Shown here piece after piece: positions 28,448 to 38,608 of a DNA stretch of 64,000 bases (within the stretch, counting starts at the first letter, position 1; each line of letters begins with the position of its first letter). Under the pieces are notes generated by a model. That model worked only from the letters and a program-made list of their open reading frames with translations, did no database searches and was not told the DNA's origin. The position numbers and the translations under genes were made by a program. Source of the DNA: Muribaculaceae bacterium (GTDB taxonomy: Bacteria; Bacteroidota; Bacteroidia; Bacteroidales; Muribaculaceae); NCBI GenBank assembly GCA_022510405.1, contig JAFLTP010000016.1:1-64000 (forward strand), given 5' to 3'.

Positions 28448-28599
28448 TGATTTTTAGAGGGTTATCAACCTCATTTTGAGTTATCAAAACCCCTTTGCAG
28501 TTAAACTAAAACTCCGATTTTCAAGGAGAAATACAAAGTTGACAATGGGCATGATAATGAATTTCAATAAAATAGAAAAAATAAATATTAGATATTACA
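28445..28599 (+). other. alaS leader region
   Basis: About 150 nt lie between the alaS promoter and its ATG. A small hairpin (GAGGGTT ATC AACCTC) occurs near 28457-28472, followed by a second GTTATCAA copy. No T-box or other known leader is recognised. Confidence 0.4.
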
Positions 28600-31245
28600 A
28601 TGTCTACACTCAAGGCTCAATCAGTAAAATCAGCTAAAGAAATTCGAGATTCTTTCAAGGAATTTTTTGAGAAAAAAGGTCACAAAATAGTACCCAGTGC
28701 ACCAATGGTTATAAAAGATGATCCGACATTGATGTTCACCAATGCCGGAATGAACCAATTTAAAGATATAATATTGGGCAACCGCCATGCAGAATCAAAA
28801 AGGGTTGCAGATTCACAAAAATGTCTCAGAGTTTCCGGGAAACACAATGACCTTGAAGAAGTGGGACATGACACCTACCACCACACAATGTTCGAAATGT
28901 TGGGTAACTGGTCGTTTGGCGATTATTTCAAAAAGGAAGCCATCGATTGGGCATGGGAATATTTGGTGGATGTGTTGGGACTTGACCCAGACAGGCTATA
29001 TGCCACGGTTTTCGAAGGTTCTCCTTCCGAAGGGTTGTCAAAAGATACCGAAGCCGAAGAAATATGGAAATCTCATTTACCGGCATCCCATATTATTGAT
29101 GGCAATAAACACGATAACTTCTGGGAAATGGGAGACACGGGCCCTTGCGGACCATGTAGTGAAATACACATAGATCTCCGCAGCGAAGAGGAAAGGAAAA
29201 AAGTGGACGGAGCAACATTGGTAAACAAAGACAATCCCCAGGTTATCGAAATTTGGAACCTTGTATTCATGCAATACAACCGTAAAGCCGACGGTAGTCT
29301 GGAACCTCTGCCTGCAAAAGTGATCGATACAGGCATGGGATTCGAACGTTTATGCATGGCTTTACAAGGCAAGAAATCAAACTACGATACTGACGTTTTC
29401 ACTCCGCTCATCAATGAGATCTGTGTAATTACAGATAAAAAATATGGAGAGGATGCCAAGGTTGATGTCGCCATGAGAGTGGTAGCAGACCATATCCGCA
29501 CCATCGCCTTTTCTATAGCAGATTCACAATTGCCGGGCAATGCTAAGGCAGGATATGTGATCCGTAGGATTCTTCGAAGAGCCGTGAGATATGCCTATAC
29601 TTTCCTCGGCCGTAAAGAAGCCACCCTTTATCTGTTGGTTGATAAATTGGTGGATGAAATGGGAGAAGCCTACCCTGAACTTAAGGCACAGAAAGATCTT
29701 ATCAAAAAAGTCATAAAGGAAGAGGAAGAAACATTCCTTCGCACACTTGACAACGGTATCAAATTATTGGAGTCGTTGATTTCCGACGCAAAAGCCAAAG
29801 GAAAAGATCAAATTTCAGGTAAAGATGCCTTCGTGCTATATGATACATATGGATTTCCACTTGACCTCACTCAACTTATTCTGCGTGAGAATGGCATGAC
29901 ATTAGATCAAAAGGAATTCGACTCCGAAATGCAGAAACAAAAAGAACGTGCACGTAATGCTGCATCAATGGATACAGGCGACTGGGTTTATGTGAACGAC
30001 GGTGATCAAAAATTCGTTGGGTATGATTTGACTTCTGTACCAACAAAAATACTTCGTTATCGTAAAGTAAAGCAAAAAGGAAAAGAATTCTATCAGGTAA
30101 TATTGACCAAAACCCCTTTTTATGCAGAAATGGGTGGTCAAGTTGGTGACAGCGGCGTATTGGTTTCCGATTCAGGTGAAGTTGTCAAAGTTGTTGACAC
30201 CAAGAGAGAAAATAATATCGGAGTGCATATCATAGAAAAGCTTCCTTCCGACCCCGGTGCTGACTTCACTGCCACCATTGACGAGAAAGCCAGGGCTGCA
30301 ACATCAGCCAATCACTCGGCAACTCATTTGCTTCATGAAGTGCTCCGGGAAGTTTTGGGCAACCATGTGGAGCAGAAAGGTTCTTTCGTATCTCCTGAAG
30401 TATTGAGATTTGACTTTTCTCACTTCCAGAAGCTTACACCTGAAGAAATAAGAGAAGTGGAACACAAAGTGAATGAACGCATCCGCAAAGCTATGCCCCT
30501 TGAAGAAGAGAGGGAAATGCCTATCGAGGAAGCTAAGAAGATGGGTGCACTGGCTTTGTTCGGTGAAAAATACGGTGACAAGGTAAGGGTGGTGAAGTAT
30601 GGATCTTCAATAGAATTCTGCGGTGGAACACATGTAGATAATTCCGGCAACATCGGTATGGTCAGAATCATTTCGGAAAGCTCCATAGCAGCCGGAATAA
30701 GGAGAATAGAGGCTGTCTCAGCCGCCGGTGTTGAGAATGTATTGGATAACCTTCAGGATACTATGCGCCAGCTTTCAGCATTCTTCGGAAATGCCTCAAA
30801 TCTTAAGGGTGCTGTAGAGAAAGCCATAAAAGAGAATTCCGACCTCAAGAAACAGGTGGAAGACTTCATGGAAGAACGAGTAAAGAATCTTTCAAAAGAA
30901 GTTATTGCATCCGGAAAAGACATAAACGGGGTGAAAGTTTGTATTCTTCGTGGAGAAAGACTTCCGGAAGTGGTGAAAGACTTGGCCTTCAATGTAAGAA
31001 AACAATCACCGGAACACACTGCTTTTATAGGTGCCACAACCCAAGGAGATAAACCGCTCCTTACGGTTTCTCTAACCGACGATTTGGTGAAAAATGGATT
31101 AAATGCTTCACAAATTGTGAGAGAGGCGGCAAAATCTATCAAAGGTGGTGGAGGCGGTCAACCTTTCTTTGCTCAGGCAGGTGGGAAAGATGCCGACGGG
31201 CTATCCGTTGCACTTGAACAAATTGTTTCTGCGGTTACAAAATAA
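28600..31245 (+). CDS. alaS: Alanyl-tRNA synthetase
   Basis: 881 aa, full length. The class II catalytic core covers about residues 1-270 ([38 protein letters not shown]). The tRNA-recognition region follows, then the editing domain with [11 protein letters not shown] near 577 and [13 protein letters not shown] near 677. The C-terminal DHHA1 domain contains [14 protein letters not shown]. It charges tRNA-Ala and hydrolyses mischarged Ser/Gly. It is expressed from the promoter interleaved with that of the M23 gene. Confidence 0.98.
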   Translation: MSTLKAQSVKSAKEIRDSFKEFFEKKGHKIVPSAPMVIKDDPTLMFTNAGMNQFKDIILGNRHAESKRVADSQKCLRVSGKHNDLEEVGHDTYHHTMFEMLGNWSFGDYFKKEAIDWAWEYLVDVLGLDPDRLYATVFEGSPSEGLSKDTEAEEIWKSHLPASHIIDGNKHDNFWEMGDTGPCGPCSEIHIDLRSEEERKKVDGATLVNKDNPQVIEIWNLVFMQYNRKADGSLEPLPAKVIDTGMGFERLCMALQGKKSNYDTDVFTPLINEICVITDKKYGEDAKVDVAMRVVADHIRTIAFSIADSQLPGNAKAGYVIRRILRRAVRYAYTFLGRKEATLYLLVDKLVDEMGEAYPELKAQKDLIKKVIKEEEETFLRTLDNGIKLLESLISDAKAKGKDQISGKDAFVLYDTYGFPLDLTQLILRENGMTLDQKEFDSEMQKQKERARNAASMDTGDWVYVNDGDQKFVGYDLTSVPTKILRYRKVKQKGKEFYQVILTKTPFYAEMGGQVGDSGVLVSDSGEVVKVVDTKRENNIGVHIIEKLPSDPGADFTATIDEKARAATSANHSATHLLHEVLREVLGNHVEQKGSFVSPEVLRFDFSHFQKLTPEEIREVEHKVNERIRKAMPLEEEREMPIEEAKKMGALALFGEKYGDKVRVVKYGSSIEFCGGTHVDNSGNIGMVRIISESSIAAGIRRIEAVSAAGVENVLDNLQDTMRQLSAFFGNASNLKGAVEKAIKENSDLKKQVEDFMEERVKNLSKEVIASGKDINGVKVCILRGERLPEVVKDLAFNVRKQSPEHTAFIGATTQGDKPLLTVSLTDDLVKNGLNASQIVREAAKSIKGGGGGQPFFAQAGGKDADGLSVALEQIVSAVTK

Positions 31246-31275
31246 ACCTTCCTTACGAATCAGAGTCAAATAGAT

Positions 31276-31791
31276 ATGAAAACTATATATAAAAATATTT
31301 TAACTGCATTAACTCTGATAGTTTTTGGAGTAGGTGGAGCATTTGCCCAGAATTATGTTGCTATTGCAAAAAACGGGAATGTATATGACGATGCGAATGC
31401 AAAGTATATTACCGTGAATCAAAACAACGATGATGTAAGTGTGGTTCCGGGGATGGTTTTCGCAACGTCCCAGCATACCCCGGGATGGTTTAAGGTGGAG
31501 TATTCACCGGGTCTCCATGCCTTTATTCCGGAACAGATTGTAGCCACAAATTTCAATCAGTTGCAGCCCGGGACTTATGATGTAAAAAATAATACGGGCC
31601 AAAAACTCAACGCTCAAGGTTCCGGTGATAATTGGACTGCAACAGTTGACGGACAAACCTACAAGGGTGTAAAATCAGAAGATATATTGGTGTTTGTTGA
31701 TGGCAACAACAATGTGGCTTTTTCCCTGGTGGATCTTGGCAACGGACCCATAGCCATTTCTTATGATAATTCCGTAACCAAATTCTTTTAA
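31276..31791 (+). CDS. Small secreted protein, unknown
   Basis: 171 aa with a signal peptide ending at about residue 25 (VGGAFAQ). The mature part is about 145 residues, beta-rich, with VAIAKNGNVYDDANAKYITVNQNN and a GWFKVEYSPGLHAFIPEQ segment that resembles an SH3-like bacterial fold. I recognise no named family. It lies 30 nt after alaS on the same strand. There is no lipobox and no C-terminal IINGKK tail, unlike the two secreted proteins at the left end. Confidence 0.65.
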   Translation: MKTIYKNILTALTLIVFGVGGAFAQNYVAIAKNGNVYDDANAKYITVNQNNDDVSVVPGMVFATSQHTPGWFKVEYSPGLHAFIPEQIVATNFNQLQPGTYDVKNNTGQKLNAQGSGDNWTATVDGQTYKGVKSEDILVFVDGNNNVAFSLVDLGNGPIAISYDNSVTKFF

Positions 31792-31803
31792 AGAGATTCG
31801 ATT

Positions 31804-32598
31804 TTACTTGTGAAAATTGCGTTCCGCTATCTTTTTTAACGGGAATATGTATTGACCTTTCTTTTTGGTTTCATTTCCATATTCCACAGCGTGAACAGGA
31901 CAAATATGGTAACATCCCAAACAGGAGCAGCAATTTATGCCCCATTTGGGATGTCCTTCTTTCATTGAGACATTCAACATAGGACAAATAGCGGCACATT
32001 TACCGCAACTGATACAAGCTTCAGAATAATGCCATTGTTTGGGAAAAATTCCCCATTTTTTGAATAAAGGGAAAACTAATTTTGTTTTCAACCAGGGAAT
32101 GCTTCCTCTCACCACATCTACCCTTCTCTCTCCTCGGGTTAGGGCCTGCGCTATTTCAAGAATTCTTCCTTCGCAACTTTCAAGTTTTTTCTTCTCCAAT
32201 TCTTTTGGATCTACATTGAATCCGGGCAGTAATACATAGTTGTTTGGCATAATAACACTCCAAATGGAGTTTAGCGATATACCGAATTTCTTTAATTCTT
32301 TCCCTATCATCTCAGGTGCCAATGCTACTTCATCACCACAAGTCATGACACAATCCACAAGTATCCCGGAATCTTTTACCCGGTTCCAAAAATCCTCACC
32401 CAAATCCTGTATGAATTTGGAAATCAAAGGAGGTACACCCCATGAATAAATCGGGAAAACAAAAACTATCCTATCTTCAGGCGTTTCCAATTTATCTGTT
32501 TCGACTTCGGGAATAAATTTTAGATTCTGTCCAAGAAAATTTGAGAGGGTGGTTGCCACAAAAGTGGAATTACCGGTTCCTGAGAAATAGAAAACCAT
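31804..32598 (-). CDS. EFR1-type flavodoxin/ferredoxin fusion
   Basis: 264 aa. The N-terminus MVFYFSGTGNSTFVATTL is a flavodoxin phosphate-binding loop. The C-terminal 70 residues carry two 4Fe-4S motifs, CISCGKCAAICPM and CCSCLGCYHICPV. The arrangement matches the EFR1 family of flavodoxin-ferredoxin fusions that are common in gut anaerobes. It is probably an FMN- and iron-sulfur-dependent electron carrier in the cytoplasm, with unknown partner. It lies downstream of holA across a 107-nt repeat-containing gap. Confidence 0.82.
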   Translation of the reverse strand: MVFYFSGTGNSTFVATTLSNFLGQNLKFIPEVETDKLETPEDRIVFVFPIYSWGVPPLISKFIQDLGEDFWNRVKDSGILVDCVMTCGDEVALAPEMIGKELKKFGISLNSIWSVIMPNNYVLLPGFNVDPKELEKKKLESCEGRILEIAQALTRGERRVDVVRGSIPWLKTKLVFPLFKKWGIFPKQWHYSEACISCGKCAAICPMLNVSMKEGHPKWGINCCSCLGCYHICPVHAVEYGNETKKKGQYIFPLKKIAERNFHK

Positions 32599-32610
32599 AA
32601 GAGGGAATAG

Positions 32611-32692
32611 AAATTAAAGATTAAAGTTTAAAGTTTAAAGTGTAATGTTTACAGTGTAATGTTTATAGTGTAATGTTTAGAGTTGGGAAGGA
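32611..32692. repeat. Intergenic heptad array ending in G
   Basis: Ten or so consecutive 7-bp units (ATTAAAG, TTTAAAG, TGTAATG, TTTACAG, TGTAATG, TTTATAG, TGTAATG, TTTAGAG) fill the gap between the EFR1-type gene and holA. From about 32640 the pattern is also a 14-bp repeat. No gene or promoter is visible inside. Confidence 0.75.
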
Positions 32693-32705
32693 GGGAATCT
32701 GAAAT

Positions 32706-33746
32706 TTAACGCAAGGTGAATATTTTGAAAACGAGTTCTTTAAGGAGGTCATATTCATTTTGAGTGCTCCCTACTCCCTTGCTCATCACATCCTGAGCAC
32801 GGATGGAATGGATTATACCGTCGATTGTTCCGGCCTTATAGTTTCTCAATCCATTTTTATAGTCGTTTAACGCATAGGAAGTTTTGAGATCCAATTCTTT
32901 CATCAATCCGGGGTCGCTTTTATCTTTTGCTATTGCAGCAATAAATAGTTTTGAAAAATAATTGAATAGAGTTGCCACAACCATCACTCCCGGATTTTGC
33001 TTGGGATTCCTTGCAAAATAATCCACTATTCTCATGGCTCCGGTATAATCTCTTATTGATATTTTTTTTACCAATTCGAATGAATTATACTCCTTTGAGA
33101 TTCCAATCACCGCTTCTATCAAATCCGGCGTTATCACACCATTATTGCCCGCTGCCACTATTAGTTTGTCAACTTCACCAAATAATTTTGACAACGGGGA
33201 ACCGATATACTCGCATAAAAGGGCTATGGATTTGTCATCAATCCTTACCTTCTTATCACTGCAATAATCCGCAAGAGGTCCATTTAATTGATAATCCTTA
33301 AGTCTTTCGCTTTTAAAAACGACTCCACCTTCCGATTGAACAGCCTTAACCAACTGAGAAGTGGAAGCGAGAGAATCGCCTTTAAAAGTAATAACCAAAA
33401 CTGTGGTGTCATTCGCATGTTTCACATATGGCACCAATTTCTCCAGATTGGTTTTAGCCTTATCCATTGCCTGAGCCTCCTTTAGCATCACCAGTTGGCG
33501 TTCACTCATCAAAGGAAACTGCTGGGCCCGGGATATAACTTGGCGCACATCAACATCAGCGCCATAATATGTTGCCGAATTAAAATCTTTTTCATCTTCA
33601 GGCACAACCGTAGATTCCAAGGCATCCACCAAACGGTCGATATAATAATCCTCATCTCCCATGAGTAGATACACAGGCACATAATTACCTCTGTTTATGT
33701 CACCGATCAATTCTCGGAAACCGACGGTAGTTGCTTTTTTTGCCAT
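32706..33746 (-). CDS. holA: DNA polymerase III delta subunit
   Basis: 346 aa. The N-terminus [34 protein letters not shown] is typical of the HolA clamp-loader subunit, followed by the AAA-like domain (LVMLKEAQAMDK, LVITFKGDSL) and the C-terminal collar domain. It opens the sliding clamp during loading. Its start overlaps the CPBP protease gene by 40 nt; no later Met fits the family start, so the overlap seems real. Last or near-last gene of the udk-lptB-CPBP-holA operon. Confidence 0.9.
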   Translation of the reverse strand: MAKKATTVGFRELIGDINRGNYVPVYLLMGDEDYYIDRLVDALESTVVPEDEKDFNSATYYGADVDVRQVISRAQQFPLMSERQLVMLKEAQAMDKAKTNLEKLVPYVKHANDTTVLVITFKGDSLASTSQLVKAVQSEGGVVFKSERLKDYQLNGPLADYCSDKKVRIDDKSIALLCEYIGSPLSKLFGEVDKLIVAAGNNGVITPDLIEAVIGISKEYNSFELVKKISIRDYTGAMRIVDYFARNPKQNPGVMVVATLFNYFSKLFIAAIAKDKSDPGLMKELDLKTSYALNDYKNGLRNYKAGTIDGIIHSIRAQDVMSKGVGSTQNEYDLLKELVFKIFTLR

Positions 33747-34639
33747 GGGAAAAGGCTCTTAGATTTGAATATATAATTTCGGCAAATCACCAAAAAGGCT
33801 GTGGTAAGAACTATACTTATTATAACCCCCAATGAGTTGTCAAAAAATATGGAAGGGTTTGTCGAATCGATTAAATTTGAGGAGGGATCACCTGAAACCG
33901 CTGAACTAATCACAACAACGCTATTATTTAAAATATGGGCGAACATCGGCACCCATATCGATCTCGTCCAAATTAACAGGTACCCGAAAAAGGCACCCAT
34001 CAATAACCGGGGTAAAAATCCAAAAAACTGGAAATGCATCGTGCTGAAAATGAAAGCTGCCAACCAAACGGATACCCCTATTCCAATATTGGAACGCGAG
34101 AAGATTCCCTGTAAGCCTCCTCGGAAGAATAATTCTTCCGAAAAACCTGTCAATACACCTATCACAAGAACTCCAACCAGAACTGGGAAAAATCCATGTG
34201 TATCGAGGAGCAATCTTGAAGTAGCTTCATTTGTTTCTTCCCAATTTCTGAGAGTCTGTTCCAAACCGGCCATCGATTCCGGAAGACGGATGTTGCTATT
34301 CCATTCTATTAGCCATTCCATGGCCGGCATAGAAATACAATACACAATAAGCACTCCAATCAAAGCCCTGATTTTTGGAGGTCGTGTAAGTTCAAGCCAC
34401 CTTTTCCAATCATTAGAACTGAATTTTGCAAGAATAAAGGCCGGCAAACAGAACGCCAATATACATTGCACCGTAGACGCCAACAATCCGTGGGTCCTGG
34501 CATCGCCGGGAAGTTGATTTATTATGAAAGCAAAAGAGGAAGAGAACAAAAGCAAGAAAAAGAAACTGCCGAATAAAACGGCAAGCCTCATTCCTGCAGA
34601 TTCTCTTATTGAATTCAAAAAAGGATTAGTGTTCGACAT
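33707..34639 (-). CDS. CPBP-family intramembrane metalloprotease
   Basis: 310 aa from the ATG at 34639; the track start at 34642 is a TTG one codon earlier. About eight hydrophobic helices. The active-site motif [11 protein letters not shown] lies near residue 168, with later His-containing membrane motifs ([11 protein letters not shown] and FAHILNNS), which match CAAX protease/bacteriocin-processing (Abi/CPBP) enzymes. Substrate unknown; such proteins are often housekeeping membrane proteases. It overlaps lptB by 14 nt upstream and holA by 40 nt downstream. Confidence 0.88.
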   Translation of the reverse strand: MSNTNPFLNSIRESAGMRLAVLFGSFFFLLLFSSSFAFIINQLPGDARTHGLLASTVQCILAFCLPAFILAKFSSNDWKRWLELTRPPKIRALIGVLIVYCISMPAMEWLIEWNSNIRLPESMAGLEQTLRNWEETNEATSRLLLDTHGFFPVLVGVLVIGVLTGFSEELFFRGGLQGIFSRSNIGIGVSVWLAAFIFSTMHFQFFGFLPRLLMGAFFGYLLIWTRSIWVPMFAHILNNSVVVISSAVSGDPSSNLIDSTNPSIFFDNSLGVIISIVLTTAFLVICRNYIFKSKSLFPWQKKQLPSVSEN

Positions 34640-35600
34640 CAAACTTCTTTCTTCGAAAAACGAAATTTCGTCCCAAATATTTTTCTTTTACAACGGGATT
34701 TTCAGCCAATTCCTCACTTGTGCCTTGGAAAAGTATCTTACCCTCGAAAAGAAGATATGCCCTGTCGGTGATACTCAAAGTTTCTGGAGCATTATGGTCG
34801 GTTATCAAAATTCCTATATTTTTCTCCTTTAAACGGTACACTACTTCCTGGATATCTTCCACTGCAATAGGGTCAACTCCTGCAAATGGTTCGTCAAGCA
34901 TGATAAACTTAGGATTGATGGCGAGACAACGGGCTATCTCTGTTCTTCTTCGTTCGCCACCCGAAAGGCGATCACCATAATTTCTTCTCACCTCCTGAAG
35001 GCGGAATTCAGCTATCAAGCTCTCCAACTTTTCTTTCTGATATTCTTTTGTGGTTGGAGTCATTTCAAGTACAGCACGGATATTGTCTTCCACAGTAAGT
35101 TTTCTAAAAACCGAAGCCTCCTGTGCAAGGTAACCGATTCCGAGTTGTGCGCGTTTATATACAGGAAACCCTGTGATATCCTGATTATTGAGGAAAATTT
35201 TACCTTCGTTTGGAGTTATAAGTCCGGTGGTCATATAGAAAGTTGTGGTCTTTCCGGCACCATTAGGACCCAATAATCCTACAATCTCGCCTTGTTTAAC
35301 ATTGATAGAAACGTGGTTGGCAACGGTTCTTTTCCCATATCTTTTCACCAAACCTTCAGTTCTTAGTATTCCTACTTCAGGTATGATAGCCTCCACTTTC
35401 TCTTCAACATTCACTTCTTCCTTCCCGGATTGTGGTGAACTTTCATTTGATTCCGGAGTTTCCTCTTTTATTTCATCATAGAAGACAAGATCCTGCATAT
35501 CAGGTTCGGGAGAGTTCTCCATTTCCTGGGCTTTCTCGGCCTCTTCAGGGGTCAAGATTCTATCTTTTATATCTTTCTTAAAGAACTTACTGAGTTTCAT
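34626..35600 (-). CDS. lptB: LPS export ABC transporter ATPase with acidic N-terminal extension
   Basis: 324 aa. Residues about 1-78 form an acidic, probably disordered extension (rich in Glu, Pro and Ser) not found in standard LptB of about 240 residues. The ABC domain follows: [19 protein letters not shown] (Walker A), [12 protein letters not shown] (Q loop), [15 protein letters not shown] (signature) and [14 protein letters not shown] (Walker B). LptB drives extraction of lipopolysaccharide from the inner membrane with LptFG. It starts with an ATGA overlap on the udk stop. No other lpt genes are in the window. Confidence 0.9.
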   Translation of the reverse strand: MKLSKFFKKDIKDRILTPEEAEKAQEMENSPEPDMQDLVFYDEIKEETPESNESSPQSGKEEVNVEEKVEAIIPEVGILRTEGLVKRYGKRTVANHVSINVKQGEIVGLLGPNGAGKTTTFYMTTGLITPNEGKIFLNNQDITGFPVYKRAQLGIGYLAQEASVFRKLTVEDNIRAVLEMTPTTKEYQKEKLESLIAEFRLQEVRRNYGDRLSGGERRRTEIARCLAINPKFIMLDEPFAGVDPIAVEDIQEVVYRLKEKNIGILITDHNAPETLSITDRAYLLFEGKILFQGTSEELAENPVVKEKYLGRNFVFRRKKFDVEH

Positions 35601-36235
35601 TTACAAATTTTTGTGTGATTTACACCGGAACTAAGCAGACTTCTGATATAATCGGTGAGAAGCATTATTGCCACATTATTATTTCCTCCCTGAGGCACAA
35701 TTAGATCGGCATATCTTTTTGAAGGTTCTATATATAGTTCGTGCATAGGTTTTAGGGTCTCCCTATACCTGTCTATCACCATTTGAGGTGTTCTCCCCCT
35801 TTCGATGCAATCACGTTCTATAACCCTAATGAGTCGTTCATCGGCATCGGCGTCCACAAATACCTTCACATCCATCATATCCCTCAATTGCTTGTCGGTC
35901 AACACCAGGATTCCTTCCACCACCACTACATCTCGCGGTGGGAGATTGACAGTCTCCTTAAGACGCGAACATGTGATGAAATCATAACTTGGACGTGCTA
36001 TATTTTTCCCATTCTTGAGTTCAGTAAGTTGTTGGCATAGAAGAGTCCATTCAATCGACGCGGGCTCATCATAATTCATTTTGAGCCTCTCTTCCAACGG
36101 GATATGAGCATTATCGTTGTAATAACAATCCTGGGGCAAGACAGTTACCTCATCCTTTGGCAATGCTTCTATAATTTTTTTTACTACTGTGGTCTTTCCT
36201 GAACCGGTGCCACCGGCTATTCCAATTATCAGCAT
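35597..36235 (-). CDS. udk: Uridine kinase
   Basis: 212 aa from the ATG at 36235. The longer track start (TTG at 36253) falls inside the predicted -7 box, so I reject it. The P-loop [16 protein letters not shown] is at the N-terminus; [18 protein letters not shown] and the VVVEGILVL Walker B-like strand are typical of uridine/cytidine kinase. It phosphorylates uridine and cytidine to the monophosphates (salvage). It is the first gene of the udk-lptB-CPBP-holA operon. Confidence 0.94.
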   Translation of the reverse strand: MLIIGIAGGTGSGKTTVVKKIIEALPKDEVTVLPQDCYYNDNAHIPLEERLKMNYDEPASIEWTLLCQQLTELKNGKNIARPSYDFITCSRLKETVNLPPRDVVVVEGILVLTDKQLRDMMDVKVFVDADADERLIRVIERDCIERGRTPQMVIDRYRETLKPMHELYIEPSKRYADLIVPQGGNNNVAIMLLTDYIRSLLSSGVNHTKICK

Positions 36236-36244
36236 CTTTTTAGT

Positions 36245-36278
36245 TTTGAGCAAATTTACTAAATTTTCATTAACTTTG
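36245..36278. promoter_or_regulatory. Divergent promoters (udk operon / mlaEF)
   Basis: The minus-strand -7 box for udk, TAAATTTG, is at 36251-36258. The plus-strand -7 box for mlaE, TAACTTTG, is at 36271-36278, with TTTG at 36245-36248 (22-bp spacer). The two -7 boxes are 12 bp apart and face away from each other. No good -33 for udk is visible. Confidence 0.6.
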
Positions 36279-36307
36279 CTCCTTAGAAAGAATGGTTTTT
36301 ATACTTT

Positions 36308-37054
36308 ATGCTTTTTAATTCTGCTGCTACATTCGGGAAATACTGCCTTTTTATTGTGCAAGTGTTTCATTCGCCGGATAAATGGAAAGAGTTTTTCAAG
36401 AAACTGGTTTTTGAAATCAGTAAACTTGGTGTAGACTCTATTCCTTTGGTTCTTATCATTTCCTTGTTTATTGGCGCCGTTATCACCATACAGATGGTTT
36501 TGAACACCACCTCCCCCCTCATACCGGCATATTCTACCGGCCTTGCCACCCGAGAAATTCTTTTACTGGAATTTTCATCAACCATGATGTGTCTCATCTT
36601 GGCAGGAAAGGTGGGCAGTAACATAGCATCCGAAATTGGCACAATGAGAGTGACTGAACAGATTGATGCTCTTGATATCATGGGAATCAATTCTGCCAAT
36701 TTTATCGTTTTGCCAAAAATCGTTGGTTTTGTATTTTTTGTACCGGTACTATGTGTGTTTTCAATGTTTGTTGGCTTGATCGGAGGTTGGATAATCGCGG
36801 AGTTCACAGCCATGATTTCCGTTGAAAATTATGTTTTCGGTATTCAAAGTTTCTTCACAGAATGGTATGTATGGTATGGCATTATCAAAACTGTGATCTT
36901 TGCGTTTATCATCGCCAGCGTGTCTGCTTACTATGGCTATTTTGTAAAAGGAGGATCGCGTGAAGTGGGACGAGCAAGTACTAAAGCGGTGGTATCGAGC
37001 TCAATTTTAATCCTCTTTTTTGATGTTATCCTGACAAAACTACTTCTTCAATGA
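36308..37054 (+). CDS. mlaE: MlaE-family ABC transporter permease
   Basis: 248 aa, about five membrane helices. The conserved MlaE region includes LVLIISLFIGAVITIQM near residue 53, FSSTMMCLILAGKVGSNIASEIGTMRVTEQIDALDIMG near 95 and YYGYFVKGGSREVG near 215. In the Mla system it moves phospholipids between the inner membrane and the periplasmic MlaD substrate-binding ring. It overlaps mlaF by 4 nt. The mlaD gene is not in the window. Confidence 0.92.
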   Translation: MLFNSAATFGKYCLFIVQVFHSPDKWKEFFKKLVFEISKLGVDSIPLVLIISLFIGAVITIQMVLNTTSPLIPAYSTGLATREILLLEFSSTMMCLILAGKVGSNIASEIGTMRVTEQIDALDIMGINSANFIVLPKIVGFVFFVPVLCVFSMFVGLIGGWIIAEFTAMISVENYVFGIQSFFTEWYVWYGIIKTVIFAFIIASVSAYYGYFVKGGSREVGRASTKAVVSSSILILFFDVILTKLLLQ

Positions 37055-37833
37055 TAGAAGCGAAAAACATATCCAAATGGTTTGACGGTCAGAGAATTCT
37101 TTATGATATCTCGGCTACATTCGATACCGGGAAGACCAACCTTATCATTGGTCAATCCGGCTCCGGTAAGACTGTGTTTATGAAATGTCTTATAGGTCTT
37201 CTGACACCCGAAGAAGGAAGCATTTATTATGATGGACGCCGGTTCAGGTCAATGAACGATCAGGAGAAGAGGAAACTTCGTATGGAAATCGGAGTTCTTT
37301 TCCAAGGTTCGGCACTATTCGATAATGAAACAGTATTGGGAAATGTAATGTTCCCTTTGAAGATGTTCTCACCATTGAGCCATGAAGAGCAATTGGAAAG
37401 GGCGCATTTCTGTATCCAAAGGGTTGGTCTTACAAATGCTGACAACAAATATCCTTCAGAAATTTCCGGAGGTATGCAGAAACGTGTGGCGATCGCCCGA
37501 GCAATTGCATTGAATCCTAAATATCTTTTCTGCGATGAGCCCAACTCCGGATTGGACCCCAGAACCTCTATTTTGATTGATGAACTTTTGAGTGATATCA
37601 CTCATGAATACGGCATCACTACCATTATAAATACCCACGATATGAATTCAGTTTTGGGTATTGGTGAAAAAATTGTATTCATAAACAAGGGTCACTGCGA
37701 CTGGATCGGGAATGACAAAAATATTTTCCGCAGTACAAGTCAATCTCTCAATGATTTCGTATTTGCATCCCAATTATTCCATGAAGTTAAAAACTTCTTG
37801 GAACGCGAATACCAAGCGGAAGAGAAGGAGTAA
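37051..37833 (+). CDS. mlaF: MlaF-family ABC transporter ATPase
   Basis: 260 aa, single ABC domain: GQSGSGKTVFMKCLIG (Walker A), EISGGMQKRVAIARAI (signature; the GGM variant is typical of MlaF), FCDEPNSGLDPRTS (Walker B with NSGLDP) and the HDMNSVLGIGEKIVF switch region. It energises MlaE-mediated lipid transport. The gene order mlaE-mlaF with overlapping ATGA is characteristic in Bacteroidota. Convergent with lipB across a 26-nt gap containing a TTTAAAG repeat. Confidence 0.93.
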   Translation: MIEAKNISKWFDGQRILYDISATFDTGKTNLIIGQSGSGKTVFMKCLIGLLTPEEGSIYYDGRRFRSMNDQEKRKLRMEIGVLFQGSALFDNETVLGNVMFPLKMFSPLSHEEQLERAHFCIQRVGLTNADNKYPSEISGGMQKRVAIARAIALNPKYLFCDEPNSGLDPRTSILIDELLSDITHEYGITTIINTHDMNSVLGIGEKIVFINKGHCDWIGNDKNIFRSTSQSLNDFVFASQLFHEVKNFLEREYQAEEKE

Positions 37834-37859
37834 AGTTGTATTAGTTTAAAATTTAAAGT

Positions 37860-38531
37860 TTAAAGAATAGATTCAAGAAAGATTTCAGTGAATTCTTTCT
37901 TGATTTTATCCATTTTTAATTTATTCCCTTCATTTGGAGATGAGGGGATTTCTTTTTCCATAGAGGTCACACCCTTGTTTTGAAATCCACAGGGATTTAT
38001 CATTGAAAAACCTGACAAATCGGAAGTGACATTAAGGCCAATTCCATGCATTGCACAAAAATGGCTACATTTGATTCCGATTGCACAAATTTTTCGTTCT
38101 CGTTTTGATCCTCTTCCAAGCCAAACGCCGGTGGCTCCTTCTACTCGTTCTCCCTTGATGCCATATTTTGAAATCAATGTGATTACCGTCTCTTCCAATA
38201 AGTCTACATAACCCTTAACTCCAAGTTTATGTTTATCAAGATCAAGGATAGGGTATACAATCAATTGGCCCGGACAATGGTAAGTGACATCTCCTCCCCT
38301 TCCTATATGATAAATACTGACTCCTTTTTCTTTTAAATAACTTTCGGGCATCAGCACATTCTCTTCCTTCGCTCTCCTTCCTAAAGTGATGACAGGATAA
38401 TGTTCCCCTATCAAAATATATTCATTCCGCTCTTTTCCTTCCTTCTTAGCTTTAACAAGATTATCAAACAGAGATCTCTGAACTTCTAAAATCTCGCCAT
38501 AGTCTCTGATTCCGAAATCAATAACCTCCAT
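37860..38531 (-). CDS. lipB: Lipoyl(octanoyl) transferase
   Basis: 223 aa. The core motif GRGGDVTYHCPGQLIVYPILDL lies near residue 80. The catalytic Lys is probably in CAIGIKCSHFCAMHGIGLNV and the acyl-thioester Cys in SMINPCGFQ, as in characterised LipB. It transfers octanoate from ACP to the lipoyl domains, here including GcvH. It follows lipA in the same direction across a 77-nt heptad-repeat gap. Confidence 0.94.
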   Translation of the reverse strand: MEVIDFGIRDYGEILEVQRSLFDNLVKAKKEGKERNEYILIGEHYPVITLGRRAKEENVLMPESYLKEKGVSIYHIGRGGDVTYHCPGQLIVYPILDLDKHKLGVKGYVDLLEETVITLISKYGIKGERVEGATGVWLGRGSKRERKICAIGIKCSHFCAMHGIGLNVTSDLSGFSMINPCGFQNKGVTSMEKEIPSSPNEGNKLKMDKIKKEFTEIFLESIL

Positions 38532-38557
38532 TACTCTCCTCCGAACTCACATCTACT

Positions 38558-38607
38558 ACTTACAGCTTACAGCTTACAACTTACAACTTAAAACTTACAA
38601 CTTAAAA
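38558..38607. repeat. Intergenic CTTACAR heptad array
   Basis: Seven consecutive 7-bp units (CTTACAG, CTTACAG, CTTACAA, CTTACAA, CTTAAAA, CTTACAA, CTTAAAA) fill most of the gap between lipA and lipB. It is the same period and style as the ACAACTY array before ettA. No gene inside. Confidence 0.8.
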
Positions 38608-38608
38608 C

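Noticed and set aside
33801-34517. 238-aa plus-strand ORF opposite the CPBP protease
   Set aside because: Antisense shadow; the minus strand carries the EELFFRG active site and continuous helices.
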